Notes under the pieces: generated by a model | Told to the model about the DNA's origin: nothing | Databases searched by the model: none | Seen by the model: the letters and a program-made list of their open reading frames with translations, nothing else | Translations under genes and position numbers: made by a program | Shown: positions 45,033 to 56,291 of the stretch, one piece after another | Position numbering within the stretch: position 1 is the first letter of the stretch | Layout of the letters: every line of letters starts with the position of its first letter | NCBI RefSeq assembly: GCF_012848175.1 | Contig: NZ_CP051651.1 | Location: forward strand, 2,170,001-2,234,000 | Direction: 5' to 3' | DNA: 64,000 nt | Source of the DNA: Xanthomonas campestris pv. badrii | Lineage (GTDB): Bacteria; Pseudomonadota; Gammaproteobacteria; Xanthomonadales; Xanthomonadaceae

Positions 45033-46750
45033 GGCGACTCCACCGTGACGCTCGCCCCACGCAGGTCGATCACCGTATCGGCCCAGGCCATCACCGCCGC
45101 GCTATGCGTGGCCAGCACCACTGCACGGCCGCGCGCGAACACGCCCAGCGTGCGCAGCAGCGCAGCTTCCGTGTCCGGGTCGAGGAAGGCGGTGGGCTCG
45201 TCCAGCAGCAACACCTCAGGCTCGCGCAGCAGCAGCCGCGCCAGCGCGACGCGACGCGCTTCGCCACCGGAGAGCCCGAAGCCGCGCTCGCCGATCACCG
45301 TATGCAGGCCCTCCGGCAGGTGCGCGGCAAAGCGCATGACCTGCGCGGCCTCGGCCACGGCATGCAGCCGCGCGTCGCTGGCCTGCGGGTCGGCCAGGCG
45401 CAGATTGTCGGCAATGCTGCCGTGGAACAGATACGGCCGTTGCGTGGCATAGCCCACCCGCGCGCCGGGGCGCGGCACCACGCTGCCCGCCTGCGGGGTG
45501 AGCCAGCCGGCCAGGCCTTCCAGCAGCGTGCTCTTGCCGCTGCCGCTGGCGCCGATCACCGCCACCCGTTGCCCGGGCTCCAGCGCCAGCGAACACCGCT
45601 CGACCACCAGCTGCGGCGCACCAGGAGGACGCAACGCCAGTTCGCGTGCCTGCAGCAAGGGCACCTGCGCCTGCGCCGCCTGCGCCGCCTGGGCCGCAGC
45701 AGGCAGCGGCAGTGCGACAGCGATGGCGGCGCTGTCCGCAAACCCTTCCAGCAAGCGCTCGGACTCGGCCACCGCGGCCAACGCATTGGCGCGGTCGTGA
45801 TAATGCGCGGCCAGCCGCCGCAATGGCGCGAAGAATTCCGGCGCCAGCAACAGGCAGAACATGCCGGCGCCCAGCGTGGGCAGACCGTGCAGATCCAGCA
45901 TGCCCAGATAGCTCAGGCCAAAGTACAAGGCAATGATCGCCACGCTCACCGAGGCGAAGAACTCCAGCACCGTGGACGACAGGAAGGCGATACGCAGCAC
46001 TTTCAGCGAGCGCTCGCGCACGCCGTCGGCCGCGGCGGCAATGCCGCTCAGCTCGGCCTGGTCGCGGCCATACACGCGCAGCAGGCCCAGGCCCTTGAGG
46101 CGGTCGGCGAAATGCCCGCCCATGCGGGCCAGCTCGCGCAATTGCTCGCGGCCGGCGGCCTCGGCGCCCCAGCCCACCAGCATCATGAAGAACGGAATCA
46201 GCGGCGCGGTCAGCAGCAGCACCAGGCCCACCACCCAATCGATGGAGAACACCGCGATCAGGATCAGCGGCGGCACCAGCAGCATTTCGGTTCGCGCCAG
46301 CTGATACCCGGCGAAATAGCCTTCCAGCGCATCGGTGTGCGCCAGGCTCAGTTCGCCCAGCTCGCCGCTGCGTTGCCGGCGTAGCCACACCGGCCCGTGC
46401 TGCACCAGGCGGCGCGCGATGCGCGCACGCAGCTCCCGTTTGGCGACATCGGCCACCTCGCCGGTCAACGACTGCGCCCAGGCCGTCAGCAGGGCACGGC
46501 CGAGCGCCGCCAACAGCAGGCCGGCAGCCACCTCGCGCAACTGCAGCAGTGCCAGATGCTGTACCAGCACCGCCTGCAGCAACCAGGCGATGGCGGCAGC
46601 CTGTGCCAGCAGCAAGACGCCCGACAACGCCACCGCCATGCCGGCCAGACGGCGCGGTCGCGTGGCCGATGCGGCCAGTGCGTCCAGCCATTGGCCGCGC
46701 TGACGGCGCTGGGCGGGCGTTTCGCTGGCGCGTGCGCTGGGCTGACTCAC
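45029..46750 (-). CDS. cydD: Thiol reductant ABC exporter subunit CydD
   Basis: 573-residue half-transporter. I chose GTG at 46750 (VSQPSARASET), just inside the divergent promoter region; the frame stays open far upstream through the opposite strand of cydA, which is not credible. Membrane helices begin near residue 35 (GMAVALSGVLLLAQAAAIAW). The ATPase domain has Walker A GASGSGKSTLLEGL, signature FGLSGGEARRVALARLL and Walker B VLLLDEPTAFLDPD. It lies first in cydDC, divergent from cydABX across a shared FNR-type site. Confidence 0.92.
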   Translation of the reverse strand: MSQPSARASETPAQRRQRGQWLDALAASATRPRRLAGMAVALSGVLLLAQAAAIAWLLQAVLVQHLALLQLREVAAGLLLAALGRALLTAWAQSLTGEVADVAKRELRARIARRLVQHGPVWLRRQRSGELGELSLAHTDALEGYFAGYQLARTEMLLVPPLILIAVFSIDWVVGLVLLLTAPLIPFFMMLVGWGAEAAGREQLRELARMGGHFADRLKGLGLLRVYGRDQAELSGIAAAADGVRERSLKVLRIAFLSSTVLEFFASVSVAIIALYFGLSYLGMLDLHGLPTLGAGMFCLLLAPEFFAPLRRLAAHYHDRANALAAVAESERLLEGFADSAAIAVALPLPAAAQAAQAAQAQVPLLQARELALRPPGAPQLVVERCSLALEPGQRVAVIGASGSGKSTLLEGLAGWLTPQAGSVVPRPGARVGYATQRPYLFHGSIADNLRLADPQASDARLHAVAEAAQVMRFAAHLPEGLHTVIGERGFGLSGGEARRVALARLLLREPEVLLLDEPTAFLDPDTEAALLRTLGVFARGRAVVLATHSAAVMAWADTVIDLRGASVTVESP

Positions 46751-46843
46751 ATTGCGTTCCGAAGACTGCTCACTGCGGGCGATTGTAAGGCGCCTCCTTC
46801 CCCTGACGGGACGGACAGTGTGCCGCACCGGGTGCGGGCCGCA

Positions 46844-46857
46844 TTGATTTGGATCAA
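46844..46857. promoter_or_regulatory. FNR/Anr-type box between cydDC and cydABX
   Basis: TTGATTTGGATCAA is a perfect match to the FNR-family consensus TTGAT-N4-ATCAA. It lies 71 bases from the cydA start and 94 bases from the cydD start in the only divergent region of the cyd cluster. Oxygen-responsive control of cytochrome bd by FNR homologues is established in other proteobacteria; here it is inferred. Confidence 0.85.
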
Positions 46858-46927
46858 CGCGCATGGCGCGGCAAGCGCAGATGATCCGCCCAACTCCTTC
46901 ATCGACACCCAACCAGGCCCGCCCGCC

Positions 46928-48526
46928 ATGATCGATTCGACAGTTGTTGAACTGTCGCGGCTGCAGTTCGCAGTCACCGCGATGTACCACTTCATCTTCC
47001 CGCCGCTGACCATGGGGCTGTCGTTCCTGCTCGGCATCATGGAAAGCGTCTACGTCATGACCGGCAAGCCGATCTGGCGGCGCATGACAATGTTCTGGGG
47101 CGTACTGTTCGGCATCAACTTCGCCATGGGTGTCGGCACCGGCATCGTGATGGAGTTCGAGTTCGGCATGAACTGGTCGTATTACAGCCATTACGTGGGC
47201 GACATCTTCGGCGCGCCGTTGGCGATCGAAGGGCTGATGGCGTTCTTCCTGGAAGCGACCTTCCTGGGCCTGTTCTTCCTGGGCTGGAATCGCCTGAGCA
47301 AGGTGCAGCACCTGATCACCACCTGGCTGGTGGCGCTGGGCAGCAATTTCTCTGCGCTATGGATCCTGATTGCCAACGGCTGGATGCAACACCCCACCGG
47401 TGCGGTGTTCAACCCGGACACCATGCGCATGGAGGTGGTGGATTTTGTCGCGGTGCTGTTCAACCCGGTGGCGCAGGCCAAGTTCGTGCACACCGTCAGC
47501 GCCGGTTACGTGCTGGGCGCGGTGTTCGTGATGTCGATCAGCGCGTTCTACCTGCTGCGCGGCAAACACCTGGACATGGCGCGCCGTTCGTTCGCGGTCG
47601 CCGCCGCATTCGGCCTGCTGTCGTCGTTGTCGGTGGTGGTGCTGGGCGATGAAAGCGGCTACGCGGCCAACGAACACCAGAAGATGAAGCTGGCGGCGAT
47701 CGAAGCGATGTGGGAAACCGAAGCCGCACCGGCCGACTTCACCGCCTTCGGCATTCCCAACCAGCAGACGCATCGCAACGATTACGCGGTCAAGATTCCC
47801 TACCTGATGGGACTGATCGCCACCCGCTCGCTGGATACGCCCATCCCCGGCATCATGGAACTGGTGGAACGCGCCGAGCACCGCATCCGCGGCGGGCAGA
47901 TCGCCTACGGCGCGCTGCAGCGCATCCGTGCCGACAAGGACGATGCCGACGCGCGCAAGGTGTTCAATGCGCACTGGCAGGACCTGGGCCACGGCCTGCT
48001 GCTCAAGCGCTACCGCGACGACATCGGCAACGCCACGCCCGAGCAGATCGCGCAGGCGGCCATGGACACCGTGCCGCGCGTGCTGCCGCTGTTCTGGACC
48101 TTTCGCATCATGGCCGCCATCGGCATCTATCTGATCGCCTTTTTCGCGGTGGCGTTCTGGTTCGCCTGCAAGCACAGCTTCCAGGAAAAACGCTGGTTCC
48201 TCACCTTGGCGCTATGGACCTTGCCGCTGCCGTGGATCGCGATCGAATGCGGCTGGTTCGTGGCCGAATACGGCCGCCAGCCGTGGGCGGTGGAAGGCGT
48301 GCTGCCCACCTTCTATGCAGCGTCGGGGCTGGATCTGTACGAGATCGTGCTGACCCTGGTGGGCTTCACCGCGCTGTACACCACGCTGCTGGTGATCGCG
48401 ATCAAGTTGTCGTTGAAGACCATCCGCAAGGGACCGGACGCGTTGTTCCCGTCCAACCCGGCGCACGACGCACCCGCACGCACCGCACCGCTGAGCACCG
48501 GCGCTGTCGCCGGCAGCGCCCCGTAA
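46928..48526 (+). CDS. cydA: Cytochrome bd ubiquinol oxidase subunit I
   Basis: 532-residue inner-membrane subunit carrying haems b558, b595 and d of a high-affinity terminal oxidase. The haem-ligand His is in [13 protein letters not shown] near residue 19 and the second in [14 protein letters not shown] near 186. The quinol-binding loop contains [19 protein letters not shown] ([15 protein letters not shown]) marks a true CydA rather than the cyanide-insensitive CioA type. The ATG at 46928 begins [14 protein letters not shown]. It is followed by cydB 16 bases downstream. Confidence 0.97.
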   Translation: MIDSTVVELSRLQFAVTAMYHFIFPPLTMGLSFLLGIMESVYVMTGKPIWRRMTMFWGVLFGINFAMGVGTGIVMEFEFGMNWSYYSHYVGDIFGAPLAIEGLMAFFLEATFLGLFFLGWNRLSKVQHLITTWLVALGSNFSALWILIANGWMQHPTGAVFNPDTMRMEVVDFVAVLFNPVAQAKFVHTVSAGYVLGAVFVMSISAFYLLRGKHLDMARRSFAVAAAFGLLSSLSVVVLGDESGYAANEHQKMKLAAIEAMWETEAAPADFTAFGIPNQQTHRNDYAVKIPYLMGLIATRSLDTPIPGIMELVERAEHRIRGGQIAYGALQRIRADKDDADARKVFNAHWQDLGHGLLLKRYRDDIGNATPEQIAQAAMDTVPRVLPLFWTFRIMAAIGIYLIAFFAVAFWFACKHSFQEKRWFLTLALWTLPLPWIAIECGWFVAEYGRQPWAVEGVLPTFYAASGLDLYEIVLTLVGFTALYTTLLVIAIKLSLKTIRKGPDALFPSNPAHDAPARTAPLSTGAVAGSAP

Positions 48527-48542
48527 TCGCAGGAGAGACATC

Positions 48543-49694
48543 ATGGATTTCGTTTTACTCGACTACGCCACCCTGCGCGTGATCTGGTGGGTGCTGCTGG
48601 GCATGCTGCTGTCCGGCTATGCGGTGATGGGCGGCTTCGACCTCGGCGTTGGCGCACTGCTGCCGTTCGTTGCCAGGGACGATGCGCAGCGCCGGCTGGT
48701 GATCAATACCGTCGGACCGGTCTGGGAGGGCAGCCAGGTGTGGCTGATCCTGGGCGGCGGCGCGATCTTCGCCGCATTCCCGCCGCTGTATGCGGTGAGT
48801 TTTTCCGGCTTCTACCTGGCGATGTTCGTGATCCTGTTCGCGTTGATCCTGCGCCCGGTGGGCTTCAAGTTCCGCGGCAAGCTGGCCGATCAACGGTGGC
48901 GCGACAGCTGGGACTGGGCTCTGTTCGTCGGCGGCTTCATTCCCGCGCTGATCATGGGCGTGGCAGTGGGCAACGTGCTGCTGGGCGTGCCGTTCCATTT
49001 CGACGACAGCATGCGCACGTTCTACACCGGCAATCTGTTCGGGCTGTTGACACCATTCGCACTGTTGGCCGGCCTGCTCAGCGTGGCGATGCTGCTGGCC
49101 CACGGTGCGGCGATGCTGGTGCTCAAGACCGATGGCCCGGTGGCCGACCGGGCCGCGCGCCTGGGCAGCAGCGCGGCAGTGTGTGCGGCGCTGCTGTTCG
49201 CCGCAGCCGGGGCCTGGGTGGCGCTTGGCTTGCCCGGTTATGCAGTGACATCGGTGCTGGCAACCGATGCGCAGACCAATCCGCTGGCCAAGACCGCCGC
49301 ACTCACCGCCGCCGGTGGCTGGCTGCACAACTACAGCAGCATGCCGGCGACAGTGCTGGCGCCACTGCTGGGCCTGCTCGGCCTGGCAATGAGCGCGCTG
49401 TTGTTGCGCGCCCGCCGCGGCGGCCTGGCGTTCATCGCCTCCGGCAGCGCCATCGTCGGCATCATCTTCACCGTGGGCTTTGCGCTGTTCCCGTTCCTGC
49501 TGCCCTCCTCCACCGTGCCCAGCGCGAGCCTGACGCTGTGGGATGCCTCCAGCAGCCGGCTCACGCTGTGGATCATGCTGCTGGCCACTACCGTGTTCAT
49601 GCCGATCATCCTGGCCTATACCGCATGGGTGTACCGCGTGCTGCGCGGCAAGGTCACTGCCGACGAACTGTCGGCCAATCCCAACGCGTACTGA
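48543..49694 (+). CDS. cydB: Cytochrome bd ubiquinol oxidase subunit II
   Basis: 383-residue inner-membrane partner of CydA with about eight helices. The opening [38 protein letters not shown], and [10 protein letters not shown] are family signatures. AGGAGAG lies seven bases upstream of the ATG as ribosome binding site. Its length matches E. coli CydB (379). The small cydX gene follows 79 bases later. Confidence 0.97.
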   Translation: MDFVLLDYATLRVIWWVLLGMLLSGYAVMGGFDLGVGALLPFVARDDAQRRLVINTVGPVWEGSQVWLILGGGAIFAAFPPLYAVSFSGFYLAMFVILFALILRPVGFKFRGKLADQRWRDSWDWALFVGGFIPALIMGVAVGNVLLGVPFHFDDSMRTFYTGNLFGLLTPFALLAGLLSVAMLLAHGAAMLVLKTDGPVADRAARLGSSAAVCAALLFAAAGAWVALGLPGYAVTSVLATDAQTNPLAKTAALTAAGGWLHNYSSMPATVLAPLLGLLGLAMSALLLRARRGGLAFIASGSAIVGIIFTVGFALFPFLLPSSTVPSASLTLWDASSSRLTLWIMLLATTVFMPIILAYTAWVYRVLRGKVTADELSANPNAY

Positions 49695-49773
49695 GTCGCG
49701 CCGCTGCGGCACTGCGCGTGCATTGCCGCGGCGGCCCGCCATCCCGCTTTCATCGACTTCAAGGAGCACACCG

Positions 49774-49884
49774 ATGTGGTATTTCGCCTGGATTCTCGGC
49801 ACCGGCCTGGCTGCACTGGCCGCCGTGCTCAACGGCATGTGGTTCGAGGCACGCGAGCCAAAGCGCAGCCAACCGCCGCTTTGA
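49774..49884 (+). CDS. cydX: Cytochrome bd small subunit CydX
   Basis: 36-residue single-helix protein beginning MWYFAWILGTGLAALAAVLN, the conserved CydX opening, with Glu25 in WFEAREPKR at the membrane edge. CydX stabilises the haem site of cytochrome bd-I. AAGGAG is a good ribosome binding site upstream of the ATG. It completes a cydABX operon and is easy to miss because of its size. Confidence 0.93.
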   Translation: MWYFAWILGTGLAALAAVLNGMWFEAREPKRSQPPL

Positions 49885-49945
49885 AAAATAGTTGCAGCAG
49901 ATGCTTGTCGATTCCGCATTCGCTGTGTAACATACGCGGCTCCTT

Positions 49946-50022
<77 letters not shown>

Positions 50023-50031
50023 GTTTCAAAA

Positions 50032-50064
50032 CACAAAACCGGCCTCGTGCCGGTTTTGTGCTTT
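50032..50064 (+). terminator. Terminator after tRNA-Pro
   Basis: A perfect 12-bp stem (CACAAAACCGGC/GCCGGTTTTGTG) with a 5-base loop followed by CTTTC, nine bases after the tRNA. Confidence 0.85.
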
Positions 50065-50107
50065 CAGGCGCCGCTGCACGGATGTGTACGGTGCGGATGG
50101 TCCTTGC

Positions 50108-51373
50108 ATGTCTGTTGTCACTGCCACCTTCTCACCGTCCGCCCAGTTGCGTGGTCGCGGCCTGGTGCTGGCTGCCATCCTGCTTTCTGCATTCAACCTG
50201 CGCACCGCGGTGACCTCGCTGACGCCGCTGCTGGAACGCATCGCCGATGAGTACGCCTTCGGTGCGCCGACCATGGGCGCGCTGGGCATGTTGCCCACTG
50301 CTGCGTTTGCCGTGACCGGCGGCGCCACGCCTGCGGTCCTGCGCCGCCTCGGACTATTGCGTACCGCGTTGCTGTCGATGGCCTTGGCCACGGCCGGGCT
50401 GGTGCTGCGCCCGCTGCTGCCGGGCACCGGTGGACTGCTGTCAGGCTCGCTGGTGGCGCTGGCCGGCATGGGCATGGGCAATGTGGTGCTGCCGCCGCTG
50501 GTGAAGCGCTATTTCGGCGAACGCGTGGGCCGGGTCAGCACGCTCTACATCACCGTGTTGCAGGTGGGCACCCTGCTGCCGGCGTTGCTGGCGGTCCCGG
50601 TGGCCGATGCGTTGGGCTGGCGCAGCTCGATGGTGGTGTGGGTGTTGCCGGCGTTGCTGGCGCTGGCCGCCTGGGCGCTGGTGCACACCCGCTCGGGGCG
50701 CCTACGTGCCACCGGCCCGGCGCCGGTCACCCCGACCCCCGAAGCCGAAGGCCGGGTCGCACGCACCGCACTGGGCTGGAGCATGGCGGTGACCTTCGGC
50801 ATGACCTCGCTGGTGACCTATTCGATGTTCACCTGGCTGCCCACGCTGCTGCGCGAGGCCGGTGCCTCGCCCGCGTTCGGCGGCACCATGGTTGCGCTGT
50901 TTTCGGCCCTGGGCATGGCCGGCGCGTTGACCATGCCGGCGCTGGCGGTGCGCATGCGCAACCCGTTCCCGATCGTGCTGGCGTGCGCGGCCTGCCATCT
51001 GCTCGCATTCGCAGGTTTGTGGTGGGCACCGCTGGCGGCACCGGTGCTGTGGGTCACCCTGCTTGGGCTGGGGCCGAGTACCTTCCCGCTGGCACTGGTG
51101 CTGGTGAACCAACGCAGCCGCACCGCCGCCGGCTCGGCCGCACTGTCCGGGTTCTCGCAAGGCATGGGGTATGCGATGAGCTGCCTGGGGCCGTTCCTGT
51201 TCGGCTGGCTGCATGCGCACCGCGGCGGCTGGACGGCGCCGTTCGTGTTCCTGGTGATCTGCATCCTGATCCAGCTGGTGGCGGCCTGGGTAGCCTGCCG
51301 CCCACGGTTGCTGGAAGACAGCTGGGCGCCGCCGGCACGCGGCGCCCGTGCGGTCAGCGCACCGGCAGAGTGA
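50108..51373 (+). CDS. MFS transporter, CynX/NimT (YeaN-like) family
   Basis: 421-residue inner-membrane transporter with twelve predicted helices. It starts at the ATG at 50108 (MSVVTATFSP). LLSAFNLRTAVTSLTPLLER near residue 25 and the G-rich helices GMLPTAAFAVTGGATPAVLR and GMGMGNVVLPPLVKRYFGER are typical of the CynX/NimT group, whose members export cyanate, 2-nitroimidazole or related small compounds. The substrate is unknown. Its 3' end overlaps the convergent ester hydrolase gene by 20 bases. Confidence 0.9.
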   Translation: MSVVTATFSPSAQLRGRGLVLAAILLSAFNLRTAVTSLTPLLERIADEYAFGAPTMGALGMLPTAAFAVTGGATPAVLRRLGLLRTALLSMALATAGLVLRPLLPGTGGLLSGSLVALAGMGMGNVVLPPLVKRYFGERVGRVSTLYITVLQVGTLLPALLAVPVADALGWRSSMVVWVLPALLALAAWALVHTRSGRLRATGPAPVTPTPEAEGRVARTALGWSMAVTFGMTSLVTYSMFTWLPTLLREAGASPAFGGTMVALFSALGMAGALTMPALAVRMRNPFPIVLACAACHLLAFAGLWWAPLAAPVLWVTLLGLGPSTFPLALVLVNQRSRTAAGSAALSGFSQGMGYAMSCLGPFLFGWLHAHRGGWTAPFVFLVICILIQLVAAWVACRPRLLEDSWAPPARGARAVSAPAE

Positions 51374-53267
51374 TGTAGCTGGGCTGCTCGGGCGTCACGT
51401 AGATGCGCTGGGTGGCCTTCTGGTAGTCGCCCGGCTTGGCGAAGAAGATGTTAGGCACGTAGGTCTGCGGGTTGCGGTCGTAGAGCGGAAACAGGCTGGA
51501 TTGCACCTGCACCATCACCCGGTGGCCGGGCTGGAAGGTGTGGTTGGCGGTGGGCAGGCCGAACTCGAACGCCAGCGGTTGATTGGCCGCCAGCGGCTTG
51601 GGCGCACTGAAACTCTCGCGATACCGCCCGCGGAAGATCGCCAGCGACACCGGCAGTTCATAGCCGCCCATCTTCGGGCTGGACGCCATCTCATCCGGGT
51701 ACACATCGATCAGCTTGACCACCCAGTCGCTGTCGCTGCCGCTGGTGGAGGCCTGCAGATGCACCTGCGGCGCGCCGGCAATCTGCAGCGGCGCGGTCAG
51801 CGGCTCGGTGACGAAGGTCAGCACATCCGGGCGCCCGTCCACGAACCGCTGGTCGTGCACCAGCCAGGTGGTCCACATGCTGCGGTCGCCAAAATCCACC
51901 GGGCGCGGTACGAACGGCACCGGCTTGGCCGGATCAGAAACGTATTGTTCGTAATCAGCCTTGCCAGCAGCCGGCGACTGGAACGACAGCGTGCCGCCGG
52001 CCTGCAGATACAGCGGCTTGCTCGCCGACGCACAGCCCTTGGCGCAACTGCGCGGCCAGGACTGCAGGCGATCCCAGCGGTTCTCGCCGGTGTCGTAGAT
52101 GAACACCGGCGGCGTGCTCGCCTTGGGCGCGCCATCGACCAGGTATTGGTCGAAGAACGGGCGCAAGACATCGCGGCGAAACTGACGCGCGGTGTCGCCC
52201 TCGAAGTTCAACGCGCCCAGGGAGCTGCCATCGTAGTTCACCTGGCTATGCCGCCACGGGCCCATCACCAGATAGTTGAGCGTGTTGCCTTTGTCGCGCG
52301 GCTCCATCGCCGCATAGCTGTGGATCGCGCCCCACATGTCTTCCTGGTCCCACAGCCCCTGCAGCCACATCGTGGGCACCTTCAGCGGCGTGCGCGCCAT
52401 CACCTTGTCCAGCGCCTGCTCCTGCCAGAACGCATCGTAGGCGGCGTGTTCGGTGAGCTTGTGCCACCACGGCAACTGCTCCAGGCCGGCGGCCTTGGCG
52501 AAGTCGCCGGCCGAGCCGGCACGCAGGAAGTTGCTGTAGTCGTCATGGCCTTGCCGCGCAATGGCGGCCCCCTTGCCACGCTTGCTGAGCTGGCCGGTGA
52601 AGTAGTCGAAGTTGACCTGGCGGAAGGCGCCGTAGTTGAACCAGTCGTCGCCCATCCAGCCATCGATCATCGGGCTTTCCGGCGCCGCCACCTTCAACGC
52701 CGGATGCGGGTTGGTCAGCGCCATCACCACGGTGAAGCCTTCGTAGGACGAGCCGATCATGCCGACTTTGCCGTTGGATTCGGCAACGTTCTTGACCAGC
52801 CAGTCGATGGTGTCCCAGGCATCGGTGGCATGGTCCACCTCGCTGGGATTGAGCGCGCCACGCAGCGGGCGGGTCATCACGTAATCGCCCTCGGAGCCGT
52901 ACTTGCCGCGCACGTCCTGGAACACGCGGATGTAGCCGCCTTCAACGAAGACGTCGTCGCCGGGCGGCAGCAGGTCCTTCATATGCGGCGAGGCCAGGCG
53001 CTCGCTACGGCCACTGGCGTCGTAGGGCGTGCGCGTCAACACCATCGGTGCATGGCGTGCGCCCTTGGGCAGCACGATCACGGTATGCAGCTTCACCCCA
53101 TCGCGCATCGGGATCATCACCTCGCGCTTGATGTAGTCGTTGCCCGCGTCGGGCGCCACGAAGGGCTTGCCGGTGATGTCCGGCGTCATCGCCGAGGTTT
53201 GCGCCAGCGCGTCGCCGGTGGCGGCGGCAATGGCAGTGGCGAGCAGGCAGGCGGCAAGACGGCGCAT
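51354..53267 (-). CDS. aehA: Alpha-amino acid ester hydrolase (secreted, CocE/NonD type)
   Basis: 637-residue exported serine hydrolase that cleaves or transfers esters of alpha-amino acids; related enzymes act on beta-lactam precursors. The signal peptide is MRRLAACLLATAIAAATG with cleavage near ALA-QTSAM. The alpha/beta-hydrolase nucleophile is in GKVGMIGSSYEGFTVV near residue 174, with an acidic carboxylate cluster (SPMIDGWMGDDWFNYG) as in the X. citri enzyme, whose length and sequence this follows closely from memory. The C-terminal jelly-roll domain (about 430-637) is typical of CocE/NonD. I chose the ATG at 53267 over a TTG two codons upstream. It converges on the MFS gene. Confidence 0.94.
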   Translation of the reverse strand: MRRLAACLLATAIAAATGDALAQTSAMTPDITGKPFVAPDAGNDYIKREVMIPMRDGVKLHTVIVLPKGARHAPMVLTRTPYDASGRSERLASPHMKDLLPPGDDVFVEGGYIRVFQDVRGKYGSEGDYVMTRPLRGALNPSEVDHATDAWDTIDWLVKNVAESNGKVGMIGSSYEGFTVVMALTNPHPALKVAAPESPMIDGWMGDDWFNYGAFRQVNFDYFTGQLSKRGKGAAIARQGHDDYSNFLRAGSAGDFAKAAGLEQLPWWHKLTEHAAYDAFWQEQALDKVMARTPLKVPTMWLQGLWDQEDMWGAIHSYAAMEPRDKGNTLNYLVMGPWRHSQVNYDGSSLGALNFEGDTARQFRRDVLRPFFDQYLVDGAPKASTPPVFIYDTGENRWDRLQSWPRSCAKGCASASKPLYLQAGGTLSFQSPAAGKADYEQYVSDPAKPVPFVPRPVDFGDRSMWTTWLVHDQRFVDGRPDVLTFVTEPLTAPLQIAGAPQVHLQASTSGSDSDWVVKLIDVYPDEMASSPKMGGYELPVSLAIFRGRYRESFSAPKPLAANQPLAFEFGLPTANHTFQPGHRVMVQVQSSLFPLYDRNPQTYVPNIFFAKPGDYQKATQRIYVTPEQPSYITLPVR

Positions 53268-53419
53268 CGACAAACTCCGGATAGCACGGGGGCAACTGCC
53301 GACTGTGGCAGCGGCCGGGCTGCCGGGGGAGTGTCAAAGGTCGTGGTTGCGGCGTGCAGCGGCCTGATTGCCTTGACGCTCCGGCTGACGGCCCGGCTGC
53401 GCCGACGCCGCTGACGGCG

Positions 53420-54664
<1,245 letters not shown>

Positions 54665-54823
54665 TGGGGGGCCGGGATTTGGGATTCGGGAGTGGGGATT
54701 GGCAAAAGCGGACAACACCGCTCTATCACCATAACGGAATCATTGGCTGGGACACGGAGGCAATGTTCGAGAAACGCGACGCGCATGCGTTTGCAAATCC
54801 CCAATCCCCAATCCTCAATCCCG
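54665..54823. repeat. Inverted GGGATT/AATCCCC tracts between proB and proA
   Basis: 54665-54702 (GGGATT-type on the plus strand) abuts the proA start, and 54796-54823 (AATCCCC-type) abuts the proB stop. They are inverted and enclose about 90 bp with no gene. Confidence 0.8.
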
Positions 54824-54824
54824 G

Positions 54825-55982
54825 CTACAACAGCACCAAGTCATCGCGGTGCACCACGTTCTCGCCGTAGCTATAGCCCAGAACGTTCTCAATCTCGCGC
54901 GAATGGCGGCCGGCGATGCGACGGATGTCCAGCGCCGAGTACTGGCTGACCCCGCGCGCCAGACAGCGTTCCCCGCCGGCATCGCGCAGGCGGATCTCCA
55001 CCATGTCGCCGCGACGGAAATCGCCTTGCGCACCGGCCACGCCGCCCGGCAGCAGCGAGGCGCCCTTGTCGCTGAGTGCGGTGGCCGCACCCGCATCGAT
55101 CAGGATCGCGCCGGCTTCCACCGGTGCGTGCCGCAGCCAGTACTTGCGTGCGGCGATGCGCGTGCGCGCGGCGTGGATGCGGGTGCCGCGCAGGCGATCC
55201 TGTGCCAGGGCGCGCACCACCTCGCCACTGCGTCCATTGAACAGATAGGTTTCGATACCGGCCGCGCCGGCCTTGGCGGCGGCCTCCAGCTTGGTGCGCA
55301 TGCCGCCGGTGCCCACGCTGCTGCCACTGCCGCCGGCCATCGCCAATACCTCGGGCGTGAGGTCGGGCACTTCGTCGAGCGCGCGCGCCAGCGGGTTGCT
55401 ACGCGGGTCGGCGCTGTACAGCCCATCGATGTCGGTCGCGATGAACAAGGCATCGGCATCGACCAGCGCAGCGACGATCGCGGCCAGGTTGTCGTTATCG
55501 CCCAGCTTGAGCTCGTCCACCGACACGGTGTCGTTCTCGTTGATCACCGGCAACGCGCCCAACCGCAGCAGCTCGCCCAGGGTGGCGCGCGCATTGAGGT
55601 AGCGGCGGCGGTTGCGCAGGTCGTCGTGGGTGAGCAAGACCTGCGCCACCGGGCGCTCGAAAAAACGCTGCCACAGTGCGATCAGTTGCGCCTGCCCGAG
55701 CGCGGCCAACGCCTGCCGTGCGGCGATCGGGGCACCGATCTCGGCGGCCTTCGGCAGGATGGCGCGGCCGGCGGCCACCGCGCCGGAAGACACGATCACC
55801 AGTTCGCGCCCGGCGGCCAGATTGGCCGAGACGAACTGCGCCAGCCCCAGCGCAAAGCGCGGCGACAGGCCGCCGCCATCGGCGGCGAGCAGGCTGCTGC
55901 CGACCTTGAGCACTGCACGTCGCCATGGCGGCAGCGCTTGCTCGATAAACGGGGACACAGCATCCGCAGCCGGCAGGGTCAT
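54825..55982 (-). CDS. proB: Glutamate 5-kinase
   Basis: 385-residue amino-acid kinase, first step of proline synthesis. RAVLKVGSSLLAADGGGLSP near residue 23, VIVSSGAVAAGRAILP, LPVINENDTVSVDEL and GGMRTKLEAAAKAGAAGIET are the kinase blocks. A C-terminal PUA domain (about 290-375, GAILIDAGAATALSDKGASL ... GLSRY-like GVSQYSALDIRRIAG) is present. I chose the ATG at 55982 (MTLPAADAV), with AAAGG upstream overlapping the stop of the yciI-like gene; an ATG at 56009 is in frame. It is transcribed with proA. Confidence 0.95.
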   Translation of the reverse strand: MTLPAADAVSPFIEQALPPWRRAVLKVGSSLLAADGGGLSPRFALGLAQFVSANLAAGRELVIVSSGAVAAGRAILPKAAEIGAPIAARQALAALGQAQLIALWQRFFERPVAQVLLTHDDLRNRRRYLNARATLGELLRLGALPVINENDTVSVDELKLGDNDNLAAIVAALVDADALFIATDIDGLYSADPRSNPLARALDEVPDLTPEVLAMAGGSGSSVGTGGMRTKLEAAAKAGAAGIETYLFNGRSGEVVRALAQDRLRGTRIHAARTRIAARKYWLRHAPVEAGAILIDAGAATALSDKGASLLPGGVAGAQGDFRRGDMVEIRLRDAGGERCLARGVSQYSALDIRRIAGRHSREIENVLGYSYGENVVHRDDLVLL

Positions 55983-55993
55983 GGGCGTGGCCT

Positions 55994-56254
55994 TTAGCGA
56001 ATGGTCCATTCGTACACGCTCAGCTCCGAGGCCTGCAGGGTCGCCAATGGATCGCTGGCAACGATGGCTTGCGCCTGCGCCAGGCTGTCCACGTTGCACA
56101 GCACATAGGCACCGCCGCTGCCATCGGTGAACCCGCCGGTGAGATGCAGCCTGCCCTGTGCGCGCAGTGCATCGAGGAAGTCGCGATGCGGTTGGATGGC
56201 GGCATCGTCGAAGCTGGGAAGGCGCATGGCCAGGACCAGATAGAGCGTGGTCAT
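55994..56254 (-). CDS. YciI-family protein upstream of proB
   Basis: 86 residues of the YciI/YCII-related fold: MTTLYLVLAMRLPSFDDAAI, PHRDFLDALRAQGRLHLTGG (conserved His and Gly), and IVASDPLATLQASELSVYEW. It is a second member of the family in this window, divergent in sequence from the one next to bolA. Its stop lies 11 bases before proB, and it is 37 bases after argH, so it is embedded in the arg-pro operon. Function unknown. Confidence 0.85.
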   Translation of the reverse strand: MTTLYLVLAMRLPSFDDAAIQPHRDFLDALRAQGRLHLTGGFTDGSGGAYVLCNVDSLAQAQAIVASDPLATLQASELSVYEWTIR

Positions 56255-56291
56255 TGCACGAATTCCTCAACGTCAGCAGCGATCCATGCGC

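Noticed and set aside
46751..47311. Extended N-terminus of CydD
   Set aside because: The extension would run through the shared promoter region and antisense to cydA and carries no transporter sequence.
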